Shown: piece after piece, positions 27,525 through 40,340 of the stretch | Position numbering within the stretch: the first letter of the stretch is position 1 | How the letters are laid out: each line of letters starts with the position of its first letter | Source of the DNA: Dechloromonas aromatica (nom. nud.) | GTDB lineage: Bacteria; Pseudomonadota; Gammaproteobacteria; Burkholderiales; Rhodocyclaceae | DNA: 64,000 bases | Assembly: GCA_017848965.1 (NCBI GenBank) | Contig: JAFIHA010000015.1 | Coordinates: 38,582-102,581 of the forward strand | Direction: 5' to 3' | Position numbers and translations under genes: made by a program | Notes under the pieces: generated by a model | The model's database searches: none | What the model was told of the DNA's origin: nothing | What the model saw: only the letters and a program-made list of their open reading frames with translations

Positions 27525-28655
27525 ATGCCGGGACAGTCCGTCGGCGTCGTCGAGGCGCAACGCATCCATTTCAGCGAACCGCTACACCTGCGCAGCGGCG
27601 GCGTCCTGCCGTCCTACGACCTGGCCGTCGAGACCTACGGCACGCTGAACGCTGACAAATCCAACGCCATCCTGGTCTGCCATGCGCTTTCCGGCCATCA
27701 CCACGTTGCCGGCCACTACGCGGACCAGCCACACAACATCGGCTGGTGGGACAACATCATCGGCCCCGGCCGCCCGCTCGACACCGACCGCTTCTTCGTC
27801 GTCGGCTTGAACAATCCTGGCGGCTGCCACGGCTCGACCGGCCCGTCGTCGGTCAACCCGGCCACCGGCAAGCCCTGGGGCGCCGATTTCCCGATTGTCG
27901 CGGTCAGTGACTGGGTGAATGCCCAGGCACGCCTCGCCGACGTCTTCGGCATCGACCGCTGGGCAGCGGTGATGGGCGGCAGTCTGGGCGGCATGCAGGC
28001 GCTGCGGTGGACCATTTCCTACCCGGAACGGGTACGCAACGCGCTGATCATCGCCTCGGCGCCGAAACTGACCGCGCAGAACATCGCCTTCAACGACGTC
28101 GCCCGCCAGGCCATCCTCACCGACCCCGATTTTCACGGCGGCCATTTCTACGAACACGGCACGCGGCCGGTGCGCGGCCTGCGCCTGGCGCGCATGCTGG
28201 GTCACATCACCTACCTGTCCGACGACCAGATGGGCGAGAAATTCGGCCGCGAACTGAGGAACGGCTCGTTCTCCTTCGACTACGACGTCGAATTCGAGGT
28301 CGAATCCTACCTGCGCTACCAAGGCGACAAGTTTGCCGGCTACTTCGACGCCAACACCTATCTGCTGATGACCAAGGCGCTCGACTACTTCGACCCGGCC
28401 CGCCTCGACGACGGCGATCTGGTCAGGACGATGGCGCGCACGCATCGCGACACCAATTTCTTCGTCGCCTCGTTCACCACCGACTGGCGCTTCTCGCCGG
28501 CCCGCTCCCGGGAAATCGTCGCGGCGCTGCTGGCCAACGGGCGCAAGGTTTCCTACGCCGAAATCGACCTCAACTTCGGCCACGACTCCTTCCTGATGGA
28601 AGACCCGCAATACCACGGCCTGGTCGCCGCCTTCCTGGGGAACATCAAGTCATGA
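27525..28655 (+). CDS. metX: homoserine O-acyltransferase (MetX)
   Basis: A 376-residue alpha/beta-hydrolase that activates homoserine in methionine synthesis, using acetyl-CoA or, as in many proteobacteria, succinyl-CoA; acyl preference is not settled by eye. Catalytic Ser is in [10 protein letters not shown], Asp in FTTDWRFSP and His in [23 protein letters not shown] is a family hallmark. The ATG at 27525 has GGAG upstream and lies just past a riboswitch-terminator. The stop overlaps the metW start (ATGA). Confidence 0.95.
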   Translation: MPGQSVGVVEAQRIHFSEPLHLRSGGVLPSYDLAVETYGTLNADKSNAILVCHALSGHHHVAGHYADQPHNIGWWDNIIGPGRPLDTDRFFVVGLNNPGGCHGSTGPSSVNPATGKPWGADFPIVAVSDWVNAQARLADVFGIDRWAAVMGGSLGGMQALRWTISYPERVRNALIIASAPKLTAQNIAFNDVARQAILTDPDFHGGHFYEHGTRPVRGLRLARMLGHITYLSDDQMGEKFGRELRNGSFSFDYDVEFEVESYLRYQGDKFAGYFDANTYLLMTKALDYFDPARLDDGDLVRTMARTHRDTNFFVASFTTDWRFSPARSREIVAALLANGRKVSYAEIDLNFGHDSFLMEDPQYHGLVAAFLGNIKS

Positions 28656-29263
28656 CCCATACCCTCGGCCGCCCCGACTTCGACGTCATCGCCGCCTGGG
28701 TCGAACCCGGTCACCGGGTGCTCGACCTCGGCTGCGGCGACGGCGCCCTGCTCAAGCACCTGATCGACACCCGCAACGTGCACGGCTGGGGCGTCGATAT
28801 CGAAGACGCCAACGTGCTGGCGGCGATGCGCAACGGCATCAACGTGATCCAGAGCAACCTGGAGAACGGCCTCAAGGATTTCGCCGACGACGCCTTCGAC
28901 CATGTCGTGCTGTCGCGCACCCTGCAGACAGTGCGCCACACCGAGGGCATCCTGCGGGAAATGCTGCGCGTCGGCCGCGAGGCGGTCGTCTCCTTCCCCA
29001 ACTTCGCCTACTGGCGCAACCTGCGTTCGGTCCTCGACGGCCGCATGCCGGTCTCGGAAGACCTGCCTTACCAGTGGTACGACTCGCCCAACGTGCGCTT
29101 CTTCACGCTGCTCGATTTCGAGGCGCTGTGCGAACAGATGGGCTTGATCATCGTCGAGCGCCGGGTACTCGACGAAGCCGGAGAGATTGTTCAGGCTGAA
29201 ACGGCCCGCGACCTGAACTTCCTCGGCAGCCTCGCCGTCTACCGCCTGACCCGCCCGCACTGA
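28652..29263 (+). CDS. metW: methionine biosynthesis protein MetW
   Basis: A 203-residue SAM-binding-fold protein ([16 protein letters not shown], then [12 protein letters not shown]) of the MetW family. It almost always lies beside metX and is thought to assist or regulate homoserine acyltransferase. The start overlaps the metX stop by 4 bp and the stop overlaps the following transporter start by a base, so all three are one transcript under the SAM-II riboswitch. Confidence 0.94.
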   Translation: MTHTLGRPDFDVIAAWVEPGHRVLDLGCGDGALLKHLIDTRNVHGWGVDIEDANVLAAMRNGINVIQSNLENGLKDFADDAFDHVVLSRTLQTVRHTEGILREMLRVGREAVVSFPNFAYWRNLRSVLDGRMPVSEDLPYQWYDSPNVRFFTLLDFEALCEQMGLIIVERRVLDEAGEIVQAETARDLNFLGSLAVYRLTRPH

Positions 29264-30543
29264 TGCCCGCCTGGCTGGCCGCTTTGTGGAACAGGCGGAT
29301 GCTGATCTGCATCTTCACCGGTTTCGCCTCCGGCTTGCCGCTCTACCTGCTGCTCAACCTGGTACCGGCCTGGTTGAAGACGGAGGGGCTGTCGCTGCGC
29401 ACCATCGGCGCCTTCACCCTGATCCAGTTTCCCTACACCTGGAAGTTCCTCTGGGCGCCGCTGCTCGACCGCTACGGCATCCTTCCCTGGCTGGGCCGGC
29501 GCCGTAGCTGGATGTTCGTCTCGCAGCTCGGCCTGGTCGCCGCCATCGGCTGGCTCGGCCAACTCTCGCCGCGCACCGACCTGATGTTGATCGTCGGCCT
29601 GACGGCGACGCTGGCTTTCCTGTCCGCCACCCAGGACATCGCCCTCGACGCCTTCCGCCGCGAAATCCTGCCTGACGAGGAGCTCGGCCTGGGCAACGCG
29701 ATCCACGTCAATGCCTACCGCATCGCCGGCCTGGTGCCCGGCTCGCTGTCGCTGATCCTCGCCGACCACCTGCCGTGGAGCCAAGTTTTCATGATCACCG
29801 CCGCCTTCATGATCCCCGGCCTGCTGATGACGCTGGCCGTCGGCGAACCGCGCGCCGCCACCGGTACACCGCGCACGCTGCGCGACGCCGTGGTCGAGCC
29901 CTTCCGCGAATTTTTCGGCCGCCATGGCGTGCAATCGGCGTTGCTGGTGCTCGCCTTCCTGTTCTTCTACAAGCTCGGCGACTCGCTGTGCACGGCGCTG
30001 GCCACCCCCTTCTATCTGGAGATGGGCTACAGCAAGACCGAGATCGGTATCATCGCCAAGAACGCCGGCCTCTGGCCGATGGTCGCCGGCGGCATCCTGG
30101 GCGGCATCTGGATGGTCAAACTGGGCATCAACCGTGCCCTGTGGCTGTTCGGCGTCGTCCAGATCGTCACCATCCTCGGTTTCGTCTGGATGGCCTGGAT
30201 CGGCCCCGGCGAATCGACTCCGGCCCGCCTGGCGACGCTGGCCATCGTCATCGCCGGCGAAGCGATCGGCGCCGGTCTGGGCACCACGGCTTTCGTCGCC
30301 TTCATGGCAAGAACCACCCACCCGGCCTACACGGCCACCCAACTGGCCTTGTTCACCAGCCTGATGGCCGTGCCGCGCACCTTCATCAACGCCAGCGCCG
30401 GCTGGCTGGTCGAAGCGCTGGGCTGGAACAGCTTCTTCTGGCTCTGCTTCCTGTTTGCCTTCCCCGGCATGTTCCTGTTGCTGCGCGTCGCCCCCTGGAA
30501 CGAGTCGCCGGCTGCCCAATCCGCAGCTAATCCCGCCGGCTGA
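29263..30543 (+). CDS. ampG: AmpG-like MFS transporter (muropeptide permease family)
   Basis: A 426-residue major-facilitator protein with about 12 hydrophobic helices. It opens with ICIFTGFASGLPLYLL and has WKFLWAPLLDRY, LSATQDIALDAFRRE and FYKLGDS, which are features of the AmpG group that imports anhydro-muropeptides for peptidoglycan recycling. It is translationally coupled to metW (TGATG), so riboswitch control may reach it. The specific substrate is assumed from the family. Its 3' end overlaps the next, convergent gene by 17 bp. Confidence 0.85.
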   Translation: MPAWLAALWNRRMLICIFTGFASGLPLYLLLNLVPAWLKTEGLSLRTIGAFTLIQFPYTWKFLWAPLLDRYGILPWLGRRRSWMFVSQLGLVAAIGWLGQLSPRTDLMLIVGLTATLAFLSATQDIALDAFRREILPDEELGLGNAIHVNAYRIAGLVPGSLSLILADHLPWSQVFMITAAFMIPGLLMTLAVGEPRAATGTPRTLRDAVVEPFREFFGRHGVQSALLVLAFLFFYKLGDSLCTALATPFYLEMGYSKTEIGIIAKNAGLWPMVAGGILGGIWMVKLGINRALWLFGVVQIVTILGFVWMAWIGPGESTPARLATLAIVIAGEAIGAGLGTTAFVAFMARTTHPAYTATQLALFTSLMAVPRTFINASAGWLVEALGWNSFFWLCFLFAFPGMFLLLRVAPWNESPAAQSAANPAG

Positions 30544-30829
30544 TGCGGCGCCGATCCAGCCACCAGGCGTAGATCGGCAGCAGGACAATGGAGCCTGGCA
30601 GCAAAAGACCGATCAGGTAGGGCGACAGGTGCGCCAGACGGCGCAGATGTTCGATCAGGATGCGGCGTTCCGCGGCCGTCCAGGGGTCGCCGTTGCGCGC
30701 CTTCATCAACAAGGGCATCAGGCCACGCGTCGCCATCAATTCGACGATCACGCGCCGGGCTTCGCGCCGTTGCGAAGACAGCAGTTGCCGGAACCAGCCG
30801 GGACTGGACGCTGCGACACGCTCCGCCAC
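30527..30829 (-). CDS. small membrane-associated protein, last gene of the yqj-like cluster
   Basis: A 100-residue protein starting at GTG, 2 nt after the YqjK-like stop. The N-terminal half is basic and helical (WFRQLLSSQRREARRVIVEL); one hydrophobic segment (YLIGLLLPGSIVLLPIYAWW) is followed by RRRISRR, a positive-inside end. No family recognised with confidence; the arrangement is faintly LETM1-like (a membrane segment rich in Pro followed by basic residues). It shares the operon with the DUF883 and YqjE proteins. Confidence 0.6.
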   Translation of the reverse strand: MAERVAASSPGWFRQLLSSQRREARRVIVELMATRGLMPLLMKARNGDPWTAAERRILIEHLRRLAHLSPYLIGLLLPGSIVLLPIYAWWLDRRRISRRD

Positions 30830-30831
30830 GG

Positions 30832-31116
30832 TCAGTGCAACAGACTGCGCAGCTTCTGCCAGCCCCGCCAGACGAAGACGCCGCGCGCCGCCCAGCGCCA
30901 GGCGCGGCGCGGGCGCAAGGCAACGACTGCGGCAACAGCGGCAAACACCGCCCCCGGATGCAGCTTGAGCCAGTCGATGCCGCGCAGGGCGGCATCGCCC
31001 CCGGCAAACAGAGGAGACAAGCCGCGCGCATGGCGGGCCAGGGCTTCCCGCTGGCCAGCAATGCGGACACCGAGCGCTCCCCGGCGGGCAGCCAGTTCGA
31101 GCAGTTTCTCGTTCAT
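30832..31116 (-). CDS. yqjK: YqjK-like small protein
   Basis: A 94-residue protein (MNEKLLELAARRGALGVRI at the start) of the YqjK-like kind. A helical N-terminus rich in Arg and a hydrophobic stretch (GAVFAAVAAVVAL) precede a basic tail. The start overlaps the YqjE stop (ATGA). Family role is unclear; these proteins are linked in enterobacteria to envelope/ribosome-association proteins YqjD and YqjE. Confidence 0.65.
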   Translation of the reverse strand: MNEKLLELAARRGALGVRIAGQREALARHARGLSPLFAGGDAALRGIDWLKLHPGAVFAAVAAVVALRPRRAWRWAARGVFVWRGWQKLRSLLH

Positions 31117-31514
31117 TCCCGGCGCTGCCCGCGCAATTGCGCGAGGTCGGTATCGAGTTCGGCGAGGCTGCTGCGGAATAGCTGGCTGGGCGCCCTGACC
31201 TGGCGGCGCAGGGCGAGAATCAGCGCAGCCGCGCCGAGGAAGAAGAGCAGGGCGAAGGCACCAAAAACCAGGACGCGCTGCTCCCAGAAAGCCAGGGCGA
31301 GGCTGAACACCGCCATGATCACGGCCAGCGTGAGCAGGAAGGCGGCGCCGATGGCCTTCGACCACAGCGCGATCAGCCGGTATTTCTCCTCCTCGATTTC
31401 AAGGACGAGCAACTCGGCCCGCGTCCGCCCGATCGACAGCAGCGTCGCGGCACTGTTCTTCAATGCGGCAAAGAGGCCTTCCCGGCCGTCTTCGCCACCT
31501 TCGGATCCGGTCAT
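31113..31514 (-). CDS. yqjE: YqjE-family (phage-holin-like) membrane protein
   Basis: A 133-residue protein with two hydrophobic helices (AIGAAFLLTLAVIMAVFSLA and VFGAFALLFFLGAAALILAL) separated by a short turn, and an acidic/basic N-terminal helix (LLSIGRTRAELLVLEIEEEKYRL). This is the Phage_holin_3_6/YqjE pattern. It is a chromosomal envelope protein in a DUF883 operon; no phage genes surround it. Confidence 0.82.
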   Translation of the reverse strand: MTGSEGGEDGREGLFAALKNSAATLLSIGRTRAELLVLEIEEEKYRLIALWSKAIGAAFLLTLAVIMAVFSLALAFWEQRVLVFGAFALLFFLGAAALILALRRQVRAPSQLFRSSLAELDTDLAQLRGQRRE

Positions 31515-31518
31515 CCGT

Positions 31519-31833
31519 TCAGCGACGGCCGATCAGCACGCCAAGCGCCAGACCGAGCGCAGCAGCAACGCCGACGGCCTTCCACGGTTGGTCATGCACG
31601 AAGTCGTCGGTGGCGCGAGCGGCTGCCTTGGTCTTGTCGACCAGTGCCTGTTCGAGGTCGAGCATGCGGTCCTTGGCGTCACGCAGGCGAACCCCCAGAC
31701 GTTCGCGCAACTCCCCGACCTTCTCGCCGGCCATGCCGGTCGTCGCACGCAGCAGTTCTTCGGTATCGGCGATCACGACCTTCAGGTCCGAAACCAGTTT
31801 TTCCTTGTTCGCGGCGGTCATTTGTTCAGACAT
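31519..31833 (-). CDS. DUF883/ElaB/YqjD-family membrane-anchored protein
   Basis: A 104-residue protein with a long amphipathic N-terminal helix (SDLKVVIADTEELLRATTG...) and a single C-terminal hydrophobic anchor ending in GVLIGRR, the GxxxGRR-like tail of the family. In E. coli such proteins bind stationary-phase ribosomes at the membrane. It is first in a four-gene operon with YqjE, YqjK and a small membrane protein. The start follows an AAGACGAGG-like site. Confidence 0.85.
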   Translation of the reverse strand: MSEQMTAANKEKLVSDLKVVIADTEELLRATTGMAGEKVGELRERLGVRLRDAKDRMLDLEQALVDKTKAAARATDDFVHDQPWKAVGVAAALGLALGVLIGRR

Positions 31834-31895
31834 TCGAAACCTCGTCTTGGAGCGGTTGTTCAGGGATTACAGGTTATCCCTTCCGCTGGCGTAAA

Positions 31896-32693
31896 TCAAA
31901 TCGCATTGTCCGTAATCCGGTAGTCGTAATCGACAACCAGCGGCGCGTGGTCGGAAAAACGCTGCTCCTTGTAAACCGAGCCCTGACGGGCAGTGGCGGC
32001 GATCCCCGGGGTGGCGATCTGGTAATCGATCCGCCAGCCGACGTTCTTGGCCCAGGCCTGGCCGCGATTGCTCCACCAGGTATAGGCGGCCTCGCCTTGC
32101 TCGGGATAGAGGCGGCGATAGACATCGACCCAGCCGAGTTCGTCGAACACACGGGTCAGCCAGGCGCGCTCTTCCGGCAGGAAACCCGAGTTCTTCTGGT
32201 TCGACTTCCAGTTCTTCAGGTCGATCTCACGGTGGGCGATGTTCCAGTCGCCACAGAGCACGATTTCCCGCCCTTCCGCGCGCAAGGCCTGCATCTGCGG
32301 CAGAAACACGTCGAGGAAGCGGAACTTCGCCTCCTGGCGCTCGGGCGACGAAGAACCGGAAGGCAAGTAAAGGGAGATGACCGACAGGTTGCCGAAATCG
32401 ACGCGCAGATAGCGCCCTTCGGCATCGAATTCGCCGCCGTCGAAGCCTTCGATGACGCCGCACGGCGCCTGTCGTGTCCAGATGCCGACACCGCTGTAAC
32501 CCTTCTTTTCGGCGCAGTGATAGAAGGCATGCATGCCTTGCGGCGCCAGCATGTCCGGACTCAGATCGGCGGCTTGCGCCTTCAGTTCCTGAAAGCAGAC
32601 AATATCCGCCTGTTGTGCAGCCAGCCAGGGCTCGACGTTTTTGCTCCACGCGGAGCGGATGCCATTGAGGTTCAGGGAGATGATGCGTAACAT
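31896..32693 (-). CDS. xth: exodeoxyribonuclease III
   Basis: A 265-residue EEP-fold DNA-repair nuclease. Motifs are ISLNLNGIRSA, CFQELKAQ (metal Glu), VLCGDWNIAHREIDL and FSDHAPLVVDYD (catalytic His). Role: apurinic-site endonuclease and 3'-5' exonuclease in base-excision repair. It is divergent from pyrE across only 42 bp, a pairing common in beta- and gamma-proteobacteria. Confidence 0.95.
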   Translation of the reverse strand: MLRIISLNLNGIRSAWSKNVEPWLAAQQADIVCFQELKAQAADLSPDMLAPQGMHAFYHCAEKKGYSGVGIWTRQAPCGVIEGFDGGEFDAEGRYLRVDFGNLSVISLYLPSGSSSPERQEAKFRFLDVFLPQMQALRAEGREIVLCGDWNIAHREIDLKNWKSNQKNSGFLPEERAWLTRVFDELGWVDVYRRLYPEQGEAAYTWWSNRGQAWAKNVGWRIDYQIATPGIAATARQGSVYKEQRFSDHAPLVVDYDYRITDNAI

Positions 32694-32735
32694 TGCGGGA
32701 CTCTCGGTCGTTTTTCCGACTGATACTGGAGATTT

Positions 32736-33377
32736 ATGGATTTTCGTCAGGAATTCATCGAATTCGCCGTCGCCTGCAAGGTGCTCCGCTTTGGCGAATT
32801 CACCACCAAGGCCGGGCGGCAGTCGCCTTATTTCTTCAACGCCGGCCTGTTCAATGACGGCGCGTCGCTCGGGCGGCTCGCCGGATTCTACGCGAAAGCG
32901 GCGCAGACCGGCGGCGTCGCCTTCGACATGCTGTTCGGCCCGGCCTACAAAGGCATTCCGCTGGTCGCCGCCATTGCCATCGCGCTCGCTGCGGGCGGCA
33001 GCAATTACCCGTTCGCTTTCAACCGCAAGGAAGCCAAGGATCATGGCGAAGGCGGCAGCATCGTCGGCGCGCCGCTGGCCGGGCGCGTGCTGATCGTCGA
33101 TGACGTGATCTCGGCTGGCACCTCGGTCCGCGAATCGGTGGAACTTATCCGCGCTGCCGGTGCCACACCGGCAGGCGTACTGATCGCTCTCGACCGCCAG
33201 GAACGCGGCCAGGGCGAGCTGTCCGCGGTTCAGGAAGTGCAGCGCGACTACGGCATCCCGGTGATCGCAGTCGCGGGCCTGCGCGACTTGATGACCTATC
33301 TTGGGAATCATCCGGAGTTCGACGCGCACCGGGCCGCCGTCGCCCTCTACCGTGAACGCTACGGTGTCGATGCCTAA
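32736..33377 (+). CDS. pyrE: orotate phosphoribosyltransferase
   Basis: A 213-residue type I phosphoribosyltransferase making orotidine 5'-phosphate for pyrimidines. The PRPP motif is [14 protein letters not shown] (about residues 118-131); [13 protein letters not shown] and [15 protein letters not shown] complete the family pattern. The start is the ATG at 32736 preceded by CTGGAGATTT. It overlaps the following gene by 8 bp. Confidence 0.96.
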   Translation: MDFRQEFIEFAVACKVLRFGEFTTKAGRQSPYFFNAGLFNDGASLGRLAGFYAKAAQTGGVAFDMLFGPAYKGIPLVAAIAIALAAGGSNYPFAFNRKEAKDHGEGGSIVGAPLAGRVLIVDDVISAGTSVRESVELIRAAGATPAGVLIALDRQERGQGELSAVQEVQRDYGIPVIAVAGLRDLMTYLGNHPEFDAHRAAVALYRERYGVDA

Positions 33378-34014
33378 ACTTCCCTTTGCCCTCCTGCTGA
33401 TCGTTCTGAGCGCCCCGAGCTGGGGTGCTGAGGAGTACTACTGCTGCACCGACCCGGGCAACGGTCGCCGTGCCTGCGGTGACACCCTGCCGGCGCAATG
33501 TCGGGGACGGGCTTACCGCGTTTTTGACCGGGCCGGCAATCCGATCCGGGAAGTCGCCGCCGCCATGACGCCGGAAGAAAAGGCCGCCGCCGCAATCGCT
33601 GCGAAACGTCAGCAGCAACTGGAGGAACAAAGGCTGGAACGACGGCGCATGGACGCCGCCTTGCTCTCCACCTACGCCACGCCGGAAGACATCGACATGG
33701 CGCAGAGCAAGGCGGAAGGCGACGTCAACCTGACGATCCGCGATGCCACCGAGAAAATCACCGAGTTGCAGAAGCGACTCAACAAGCTGACCGCCGAGGC
33801 CGAATTCTACAAGCGCTCAGCGATGCCATCGGGATTGGCCAGCGACCTGCGCACGGTCAATCATGAGATCCGTCTGCAGCAGGAACTGATCGAGGTCAAA
33901 CGCAAGGAACTGGCCAAGATCCACGCCAAATACGACGGCGACCGCCAGCGCTACTACGAGCTGACCGGCCGCCGCTCGCTCAGCCGGCCAGTTTCTCCTT
34001 CAACAGCGCGTTGA
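33370..34014 (+). CDS. secreted coiled-coil protein, unknown function
   Basis: A 214-residue protein with a signal peptide ([19 protein letters not shown]), then a Cys-rich segment ([20 protein letters not shown]) like the DUF4124 group. A long charged coiled coil follows ([51 protein letters not shown]). The start overlaps the pyrE stop and the 3' end overlaps the convergent gatB by 35 bp. Function not known; periplasmic structural or assembly role is a guess. Confidence 0.7.
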   Translation: MPKLPFALLLIVLSAPSWGAEEYYCCTDPGNGRRACGDTLPAQCRGRAYRVFDRAGNPIREVAAAMTPEEKAAAAIAAKRQQQLEEQRLERRRMDAALLSTYATPEDIDMAQSKAEGDVNLTIRDATEKITELQKRLNKLTAEAEFYKRSAMPSGLASDLRTVNHEIRLQQELIEVKRKELAKIHAKYDGDRQRYYELTGRRSLSRPVSPSTAR

Positions 34015-35431
34015 CCTGCTGCGGGTTGGCCTTGCCCTTGGCCGCCTTCATCACCTGACCGACCAGGGCGTTGAACGCCTTTTCCTTGCCGGCCCGATAT
34101 TCGGCGACATTGCCCGGATTGGCGGCGATGACTTCGTCAACCAGCGCGGCGATGGCCCCGCTGTCGGTAATCTGGCGCAACCCCTGTTTCTCGATCACCT
34201 CGTCGGCGCTCGCGCCCTCGCCATTCCACAATGCCTCGAAAACCTTCTTGGCGATGTTGTTGGAAATGGTGTTGTCGGCGATGCGCTGGATCAGCCCACC
34301 CAGTTGCGCCGCACTGACCGGCGACTCGCCGATCTCGCGACCTTCCTTGTTGAGGCGGGCGGCCAGATCGACCATCACCCAGTTGGCGCAGGGCTTGGCA
34401 TTGGCCGCACCGGCAATGCCGACGACAGCTTCGAAATAGGCGGCAATCTCCTGGCTGGCAGTCAGCGTCGTCGCATCGTAGGCGGAGAGGCCGAACTGGG
34501 CGATGAAGCGCTGCCGCTTCTGGTTCGGCAACTCGGGCAATTCGCCACGCACGCGGTCGATCCAGTCGGCCGGAATCAATAGCGGCAGCAGGTCGGGATC
34601 GGGGAAGTAGCGGTAGTCGTGCGCGTCTTCCTTGCTGCGCATCATCCGGGTTTCGCCGCTATCCGGGTCGAACAGCACGGTGGCCTGCTGGATGGCGCGA
34701 CCTTCCTCGATCTCGTTGATCTGCCACTGCACTTCGAAATCGATCGCCTCCTTCAGGAAGCGGAAGGAGTTGAGGTTCTTGATCTCGCGCCGGGTACCGT
34801 AAGGCGCGCCCGGCCGGCGCACGGAAACGTTGGCGTCGCAGCGGAACGAGCCTTCCTGCATGTTGCCGTCGCAGATGCCGATCCAGCGCACCAGCGCGTG
34901 CAGCGCCCGGGCATAGGCGACAGCCTCGTCGGAGGAACGCATGTCAGGCTCGGTGACGATTTCGAGCAGCGGCGTGCCGGCACGGTTGAGGTCGATGCCG
35001 GATTTGCCGTGAAAATCTTCGTGCAGCGACTTGCCGGCATCCTCCTCGAGGTGGGCACGGGTCAGGTTGACCGTCTTCTCGTAGGCCTTGTCGCCGCTAC
35101 CGACGGCGACGGTGATCGCCCCGCCCTGCACCACCGGTAGTTCGAACTGGCTGATCTGGTAACCCTTCGGCAAATCCGGGTAGAAGTAGTTCTTGCGCGC
35201 AAACACCGATTTCGGTGCGACCTGCGCGCCGATCGCCAGACCGAAGCGGATCGCGCATTCGACCGCCTTGCGGTTGAGCACCGGCAGGACGCCGGGCAGC
35301 GCCAGATCGACGGCGCAGGCCTGGGTGTTGGGCGCAGCGCCGAAAGCGGTGGAGGCGCCGGAGAATATCTTGGAAACACTCGAGAGCTGGGCATGGGTCT
35401 CGATGCCGATTACGACTTCCCACTGGTTCAT
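33980..35431 (-). CDS. gatB: aspartyl/glutamyl-tRNA amidotransferase subunit B
   Basis: A 483-residue GatB, which with GatA and GatC amidates Glu-tRNA(Gln) and Asp-tRNA(Asn). It begins [11 protein letters not shown], contains [13 protein letters not shown] (metal/tRNA region), [25 protein letters not shown] and a C-terminal YqeY-like tail ([17 protein letters not shown]). It is last in gatC-gatA-lipoprotein-gatB, 12 nt after the lipoprotein gene. Presence implies no complete set of GlnRS/AsnRS routes, which fits many betaproteobacteria. Confidence 0.96.
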   Translation of the reverse strand: MNQWEVVIGIETHAQLSSVSKIFSGASTAFGAAPNTQACAVDLALPGVLPVLNRKAVECAIRFGLAIGAQVAPKSVFARKNYFYPDLPKGYQISQFELPVVQGGAITVAVGSGDKAYEKTVNLTRAHLEEDAGKSLHEDFHGKSGIDLNRAGTPLLEIVTEPDMRSSDEAVAYARALHALVRWIGICDGNMQEGSFRCDANVSVRRPGAPYGTRREIKNLNSFRFLKEAIDFEVQWQINEIEEGRAIQQATVLFDPDSGETRMMRSKEDAHDYRYFPDPDLLPLLIPADWIDRVRGELPELPNQKRQRFIAQFGLSAYDATTLTASQEIAAYFEAVVGIAGAANAKPCANWVMVDLAARLNKEGREIGESPVSAAQLGGLIQRIADNTISNNIAKKVFEALWNGEGASADEVIEKQGLRQITDSGAIAALVDEVIAANPGNVAEYRAGKEKAFNALVGQVMKAAKGKANPQQVNALLKEKLAG

Positions 35432-35443
35432 GGTTTCATCCGT

Positions 35444-35973
35444 TCAATGACAACGTCCGGTCTTCGCATCGACGATGACCGGCCACAGGTACTGGAACGC
35501 CTGGCCTTCGCAGGCCTGCGGACAACTGTTGAAGGCGATCGTCACCTCCTTGCCCTGCTCCCACATGCGCACCGTGCAATCGTTCTGGGTCTTGTGCCGC
35601 AACAGGACCTGCGGCAGCCTGGCATCCTGCTTGAAATCCTGGGCATTGAAGCGACAGGCACCCCGCCCCTTCATGCTGACCTGAACATCAAAGGCCTTGA
35701 CGTCGGCTTCCTTGACCAGCAGGTTGAGGCGGGTCACGGTGCCGATCGCGTCCTTGTGCGAGCAACGGGAACGCACGTTGAGCGGGCGCGTCGGCTGCGG
35801 TTTCAGATTGCGCTTGGCCAGGTACTTCAAGGTCGAATTCTTGAATTCCGGCGATTTTGCGGCCGTCGGCGCAGATTCCACAGGTGCCGGCGCCGTCGCC
35901 TCGCGAGTGGGCTCCGGCGGCGTCGCGCAGGCGGCCAGCACGGCAACCATCAGGCTCAGGGTCAGACGCTGCT

Positions 35974-35977
<4 letters not shown>
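35444..35977 (-). CDS. putative lipoprotein inside the gatCAB operon
   Basis: A 177-residue protein with a lipoprotein signal ([17 protein letters not shown], lipobox LAAC). The mature part is Cys-rich ([35 protein letters not shown]), perhaps disulphide-bonded in the periplasm. Its start overlaps the gatA stop (ATGA), so it is translated with the amidotransferase genes, an odd neighbour for an envelope protein. No domain recognised. Confidence 0.78.
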
Positions 35978-38864
<2,887 letters not shown>

Positions 38865-38895
38865 CCACCCAACCGCCCACCTGCAGGATTAAGCG

Positions 38896-39810
38896 ATGGC
38901 CGGCTCCGACCACGCACCGCCACCGTTCTTCAAGCGAGGGCCAGCACCGCTGGCCCTTCTGACTTTCTACATCGCGCTGTCATTGGCGCTGTTTTTCGTC
39001 GACCTCCGTCTGCGCAGCCTCGATCTGCTGCGCCAGACCGTCGCCCTGATCACCGATCCGATCCAGCGCATCGCCCAGATGCCGGGCGGCCTGGTCGACA
39101 ACGCCGGCGATTACCTGCGCGGACTGGACAAGCTGCTCGAGGAAAACCGCAGCCTGAAGCAAGCCCAGTTGCAGACCGCCCCCAACCTGCTGCGCCTGGA
39201 GCAGCTGGAAAGCGAGAACGACCGCCTGCGCAAGCTCCTCGCCGTCAAGGAGCGGGAAAAAGCGCGCGGCGAGGTGGCACGCATCATGTATACGGCGCGC
39301 GACCCCTTCACCCGCCGCATCGTCATCGACAAAGGCCAGCAGTCGGGCATCGTCGCCGGCCAACCGGCGATCGACGAGGCCGGCGTCGTCGGCCAGGTAA
39401 CCCGCGTCTTCCCCTTCTCAGCGGAAATCACGCTGATCACCGACAAGGACCAGACCGTCCCCGTTCAGGTCGTGCGCAGCGGCCAGCGCTCGGTCGTCTT
39501 CGGCCTCGGCAGCGGCGAACTCGAACTGCGCTACATTCCCGCCAACGCCGACATCCGCGAAGGCGACCTGCTCGTCACCTCGGGCCTGGACGGCGTCTAC
39601 CTTGCCGGCTTCCCGGTGGCCAAGGTGGTCAGCATCGAGCGCGACAACTCCTACGCCTTTGCCCGCATCCGTTGCGCACCGGTCGCCGCAGTCGAGAATT
39701 TCGGCGAAGTCCTGGTCCTCGCACCGCGCGCCTCCCAGCCGCCGCCACCGCCGGATTCGCCGGGCCGCGCCGGCAACAGCGGCACGCCGGGCCAGGAAGA
39801 GAAAAAATGA
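38896..39810 (+). CDS. mreC: rod shape-determining protein MreC
   Basis: A 304-residue bitopic protein. One N-terminal transmembrane helix (PLALLTFYIALSLALFFVDL) is followed by a coiled coil (LDKLLEENRSLKQAQLQ, LEQLESENDRLRKLL), then a periplasmic beta domain (GQPAIDEAGVVGQVTRV, LITDKDQTVPVQV, GDLLVTSGLDGVYLAGFPVA). A Pro/Gly-rich tail (QPPPPPDSPGRAG) ends it. It links MreB filaments to PBP2/RodA. Its stop overlaps the mreD start. Confidence 0.96.
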   Translation: MAGSDHAPPPFFKRGPAPLALLTFYIALSLALFFVDLRLRSLDLLRQTVALITDPIQRIAQMPGGLVDNAGDYLRGLDKLLEENRSLKQAQLQTAPNLLRLEQLESENDRLRKLLAVKEREKARGEVARIMYTARDPFTRRIVIDKGQQSGIVAGQPAIDEAGVVGQVTRVFPFSAEITLITDKDQTVPVQVVRSGQRSVVFGLGSGELELRYIPANADIREGDLLVTSGLDGVYLAGFPVAKVVSIERDNSYAFARIRCAPVAAVENFGEVLVLAPRASQPPPPPDSPGRAGNSGTPGQEEKK

Positions 39811-40331
39811 TGCAACCGACCTTCTCCTCCTCGCGCATCCTGCTGCCGGTCCGCCCCTGGTTCATCGTCGCCAGCCTGTTCGCCGCGCTCCTCGCCAACT
39901 TCCTGCCGACCGCCCACTGGCCCGGCATCCCGGACTGGGTCGCGCTGGTCCTCTGTTTCTGGTGTATCCGCGAGACCCGGCGGGTCGGCATGGGCTGGGC
40001 CTTCTTCCTCGGCCTGGCGATGGACGTCGCCGATGGCGCGGTCCTCGGCCAACACTGCTTCGCCTACGTCCTGCTCGCTTACTTCGCCGCCGGCCAGTCG
40101 CGCCGCATCCTGTGGTTCCCGCTGGCCCAGCAGGCGCTGCAAATCTTTCCGCTGCTGCTCGCCTGCCAGGTCATCCAGTTGCTGATGCGCCTGCCGACCG
40201 GCGCCGACTTCCCCGGCTGGGGTTACCTGATCGGCCCGCTGAGCGCCACCCTGCTCTGGATTCCCGCCACCTTCCTGTTGCTGCTGCCCCAGTACCAGCC
40301 GGTGGAAAGGGACGCCAACCGCCCGCTCTGA
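39807..40331 (+). CDS. mreD: rod shape-determining protein MreD
   Basis: A 174-residue protein with five to six hydrophobic helices (WFIVASLFAALLANFLP, DWVALVLCFWCI, GMGWAFFLGLAMDVADGAVL, LFPLLLACQVIQLLM-like segments), the MreD pattern of the elongasome. It starts at the ATG that overlaps the mreC TGA; a second ATG follows directly. Next gene mrdA starts 9 nt after its stop. Confidence 0.94.
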   Translation: MMQPTFSSSRILLPVRPWFIVASLFAALLANFLPTAHWPGIPDWVALVLCFWCIRETRRVGMGWAFFLGLAMDVADGAVLGQHCFAYVLLAYFAAGQSRRILWFPLAQQALQIFPLLLACQVIQLLMRLPTGADFPGWGYLIGPLSATLLWIPATFLLLLPQYQPVERDANRPL

Positions 40332-40340
40332 CCCCTGACC

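Noticed and set aside
31113-31514. Prophage, suggested by a holin-like gene
   Set aside because: The YqjE family is chromosomal and the neighbours are DUF883 and YqjK; no phage genes occur.
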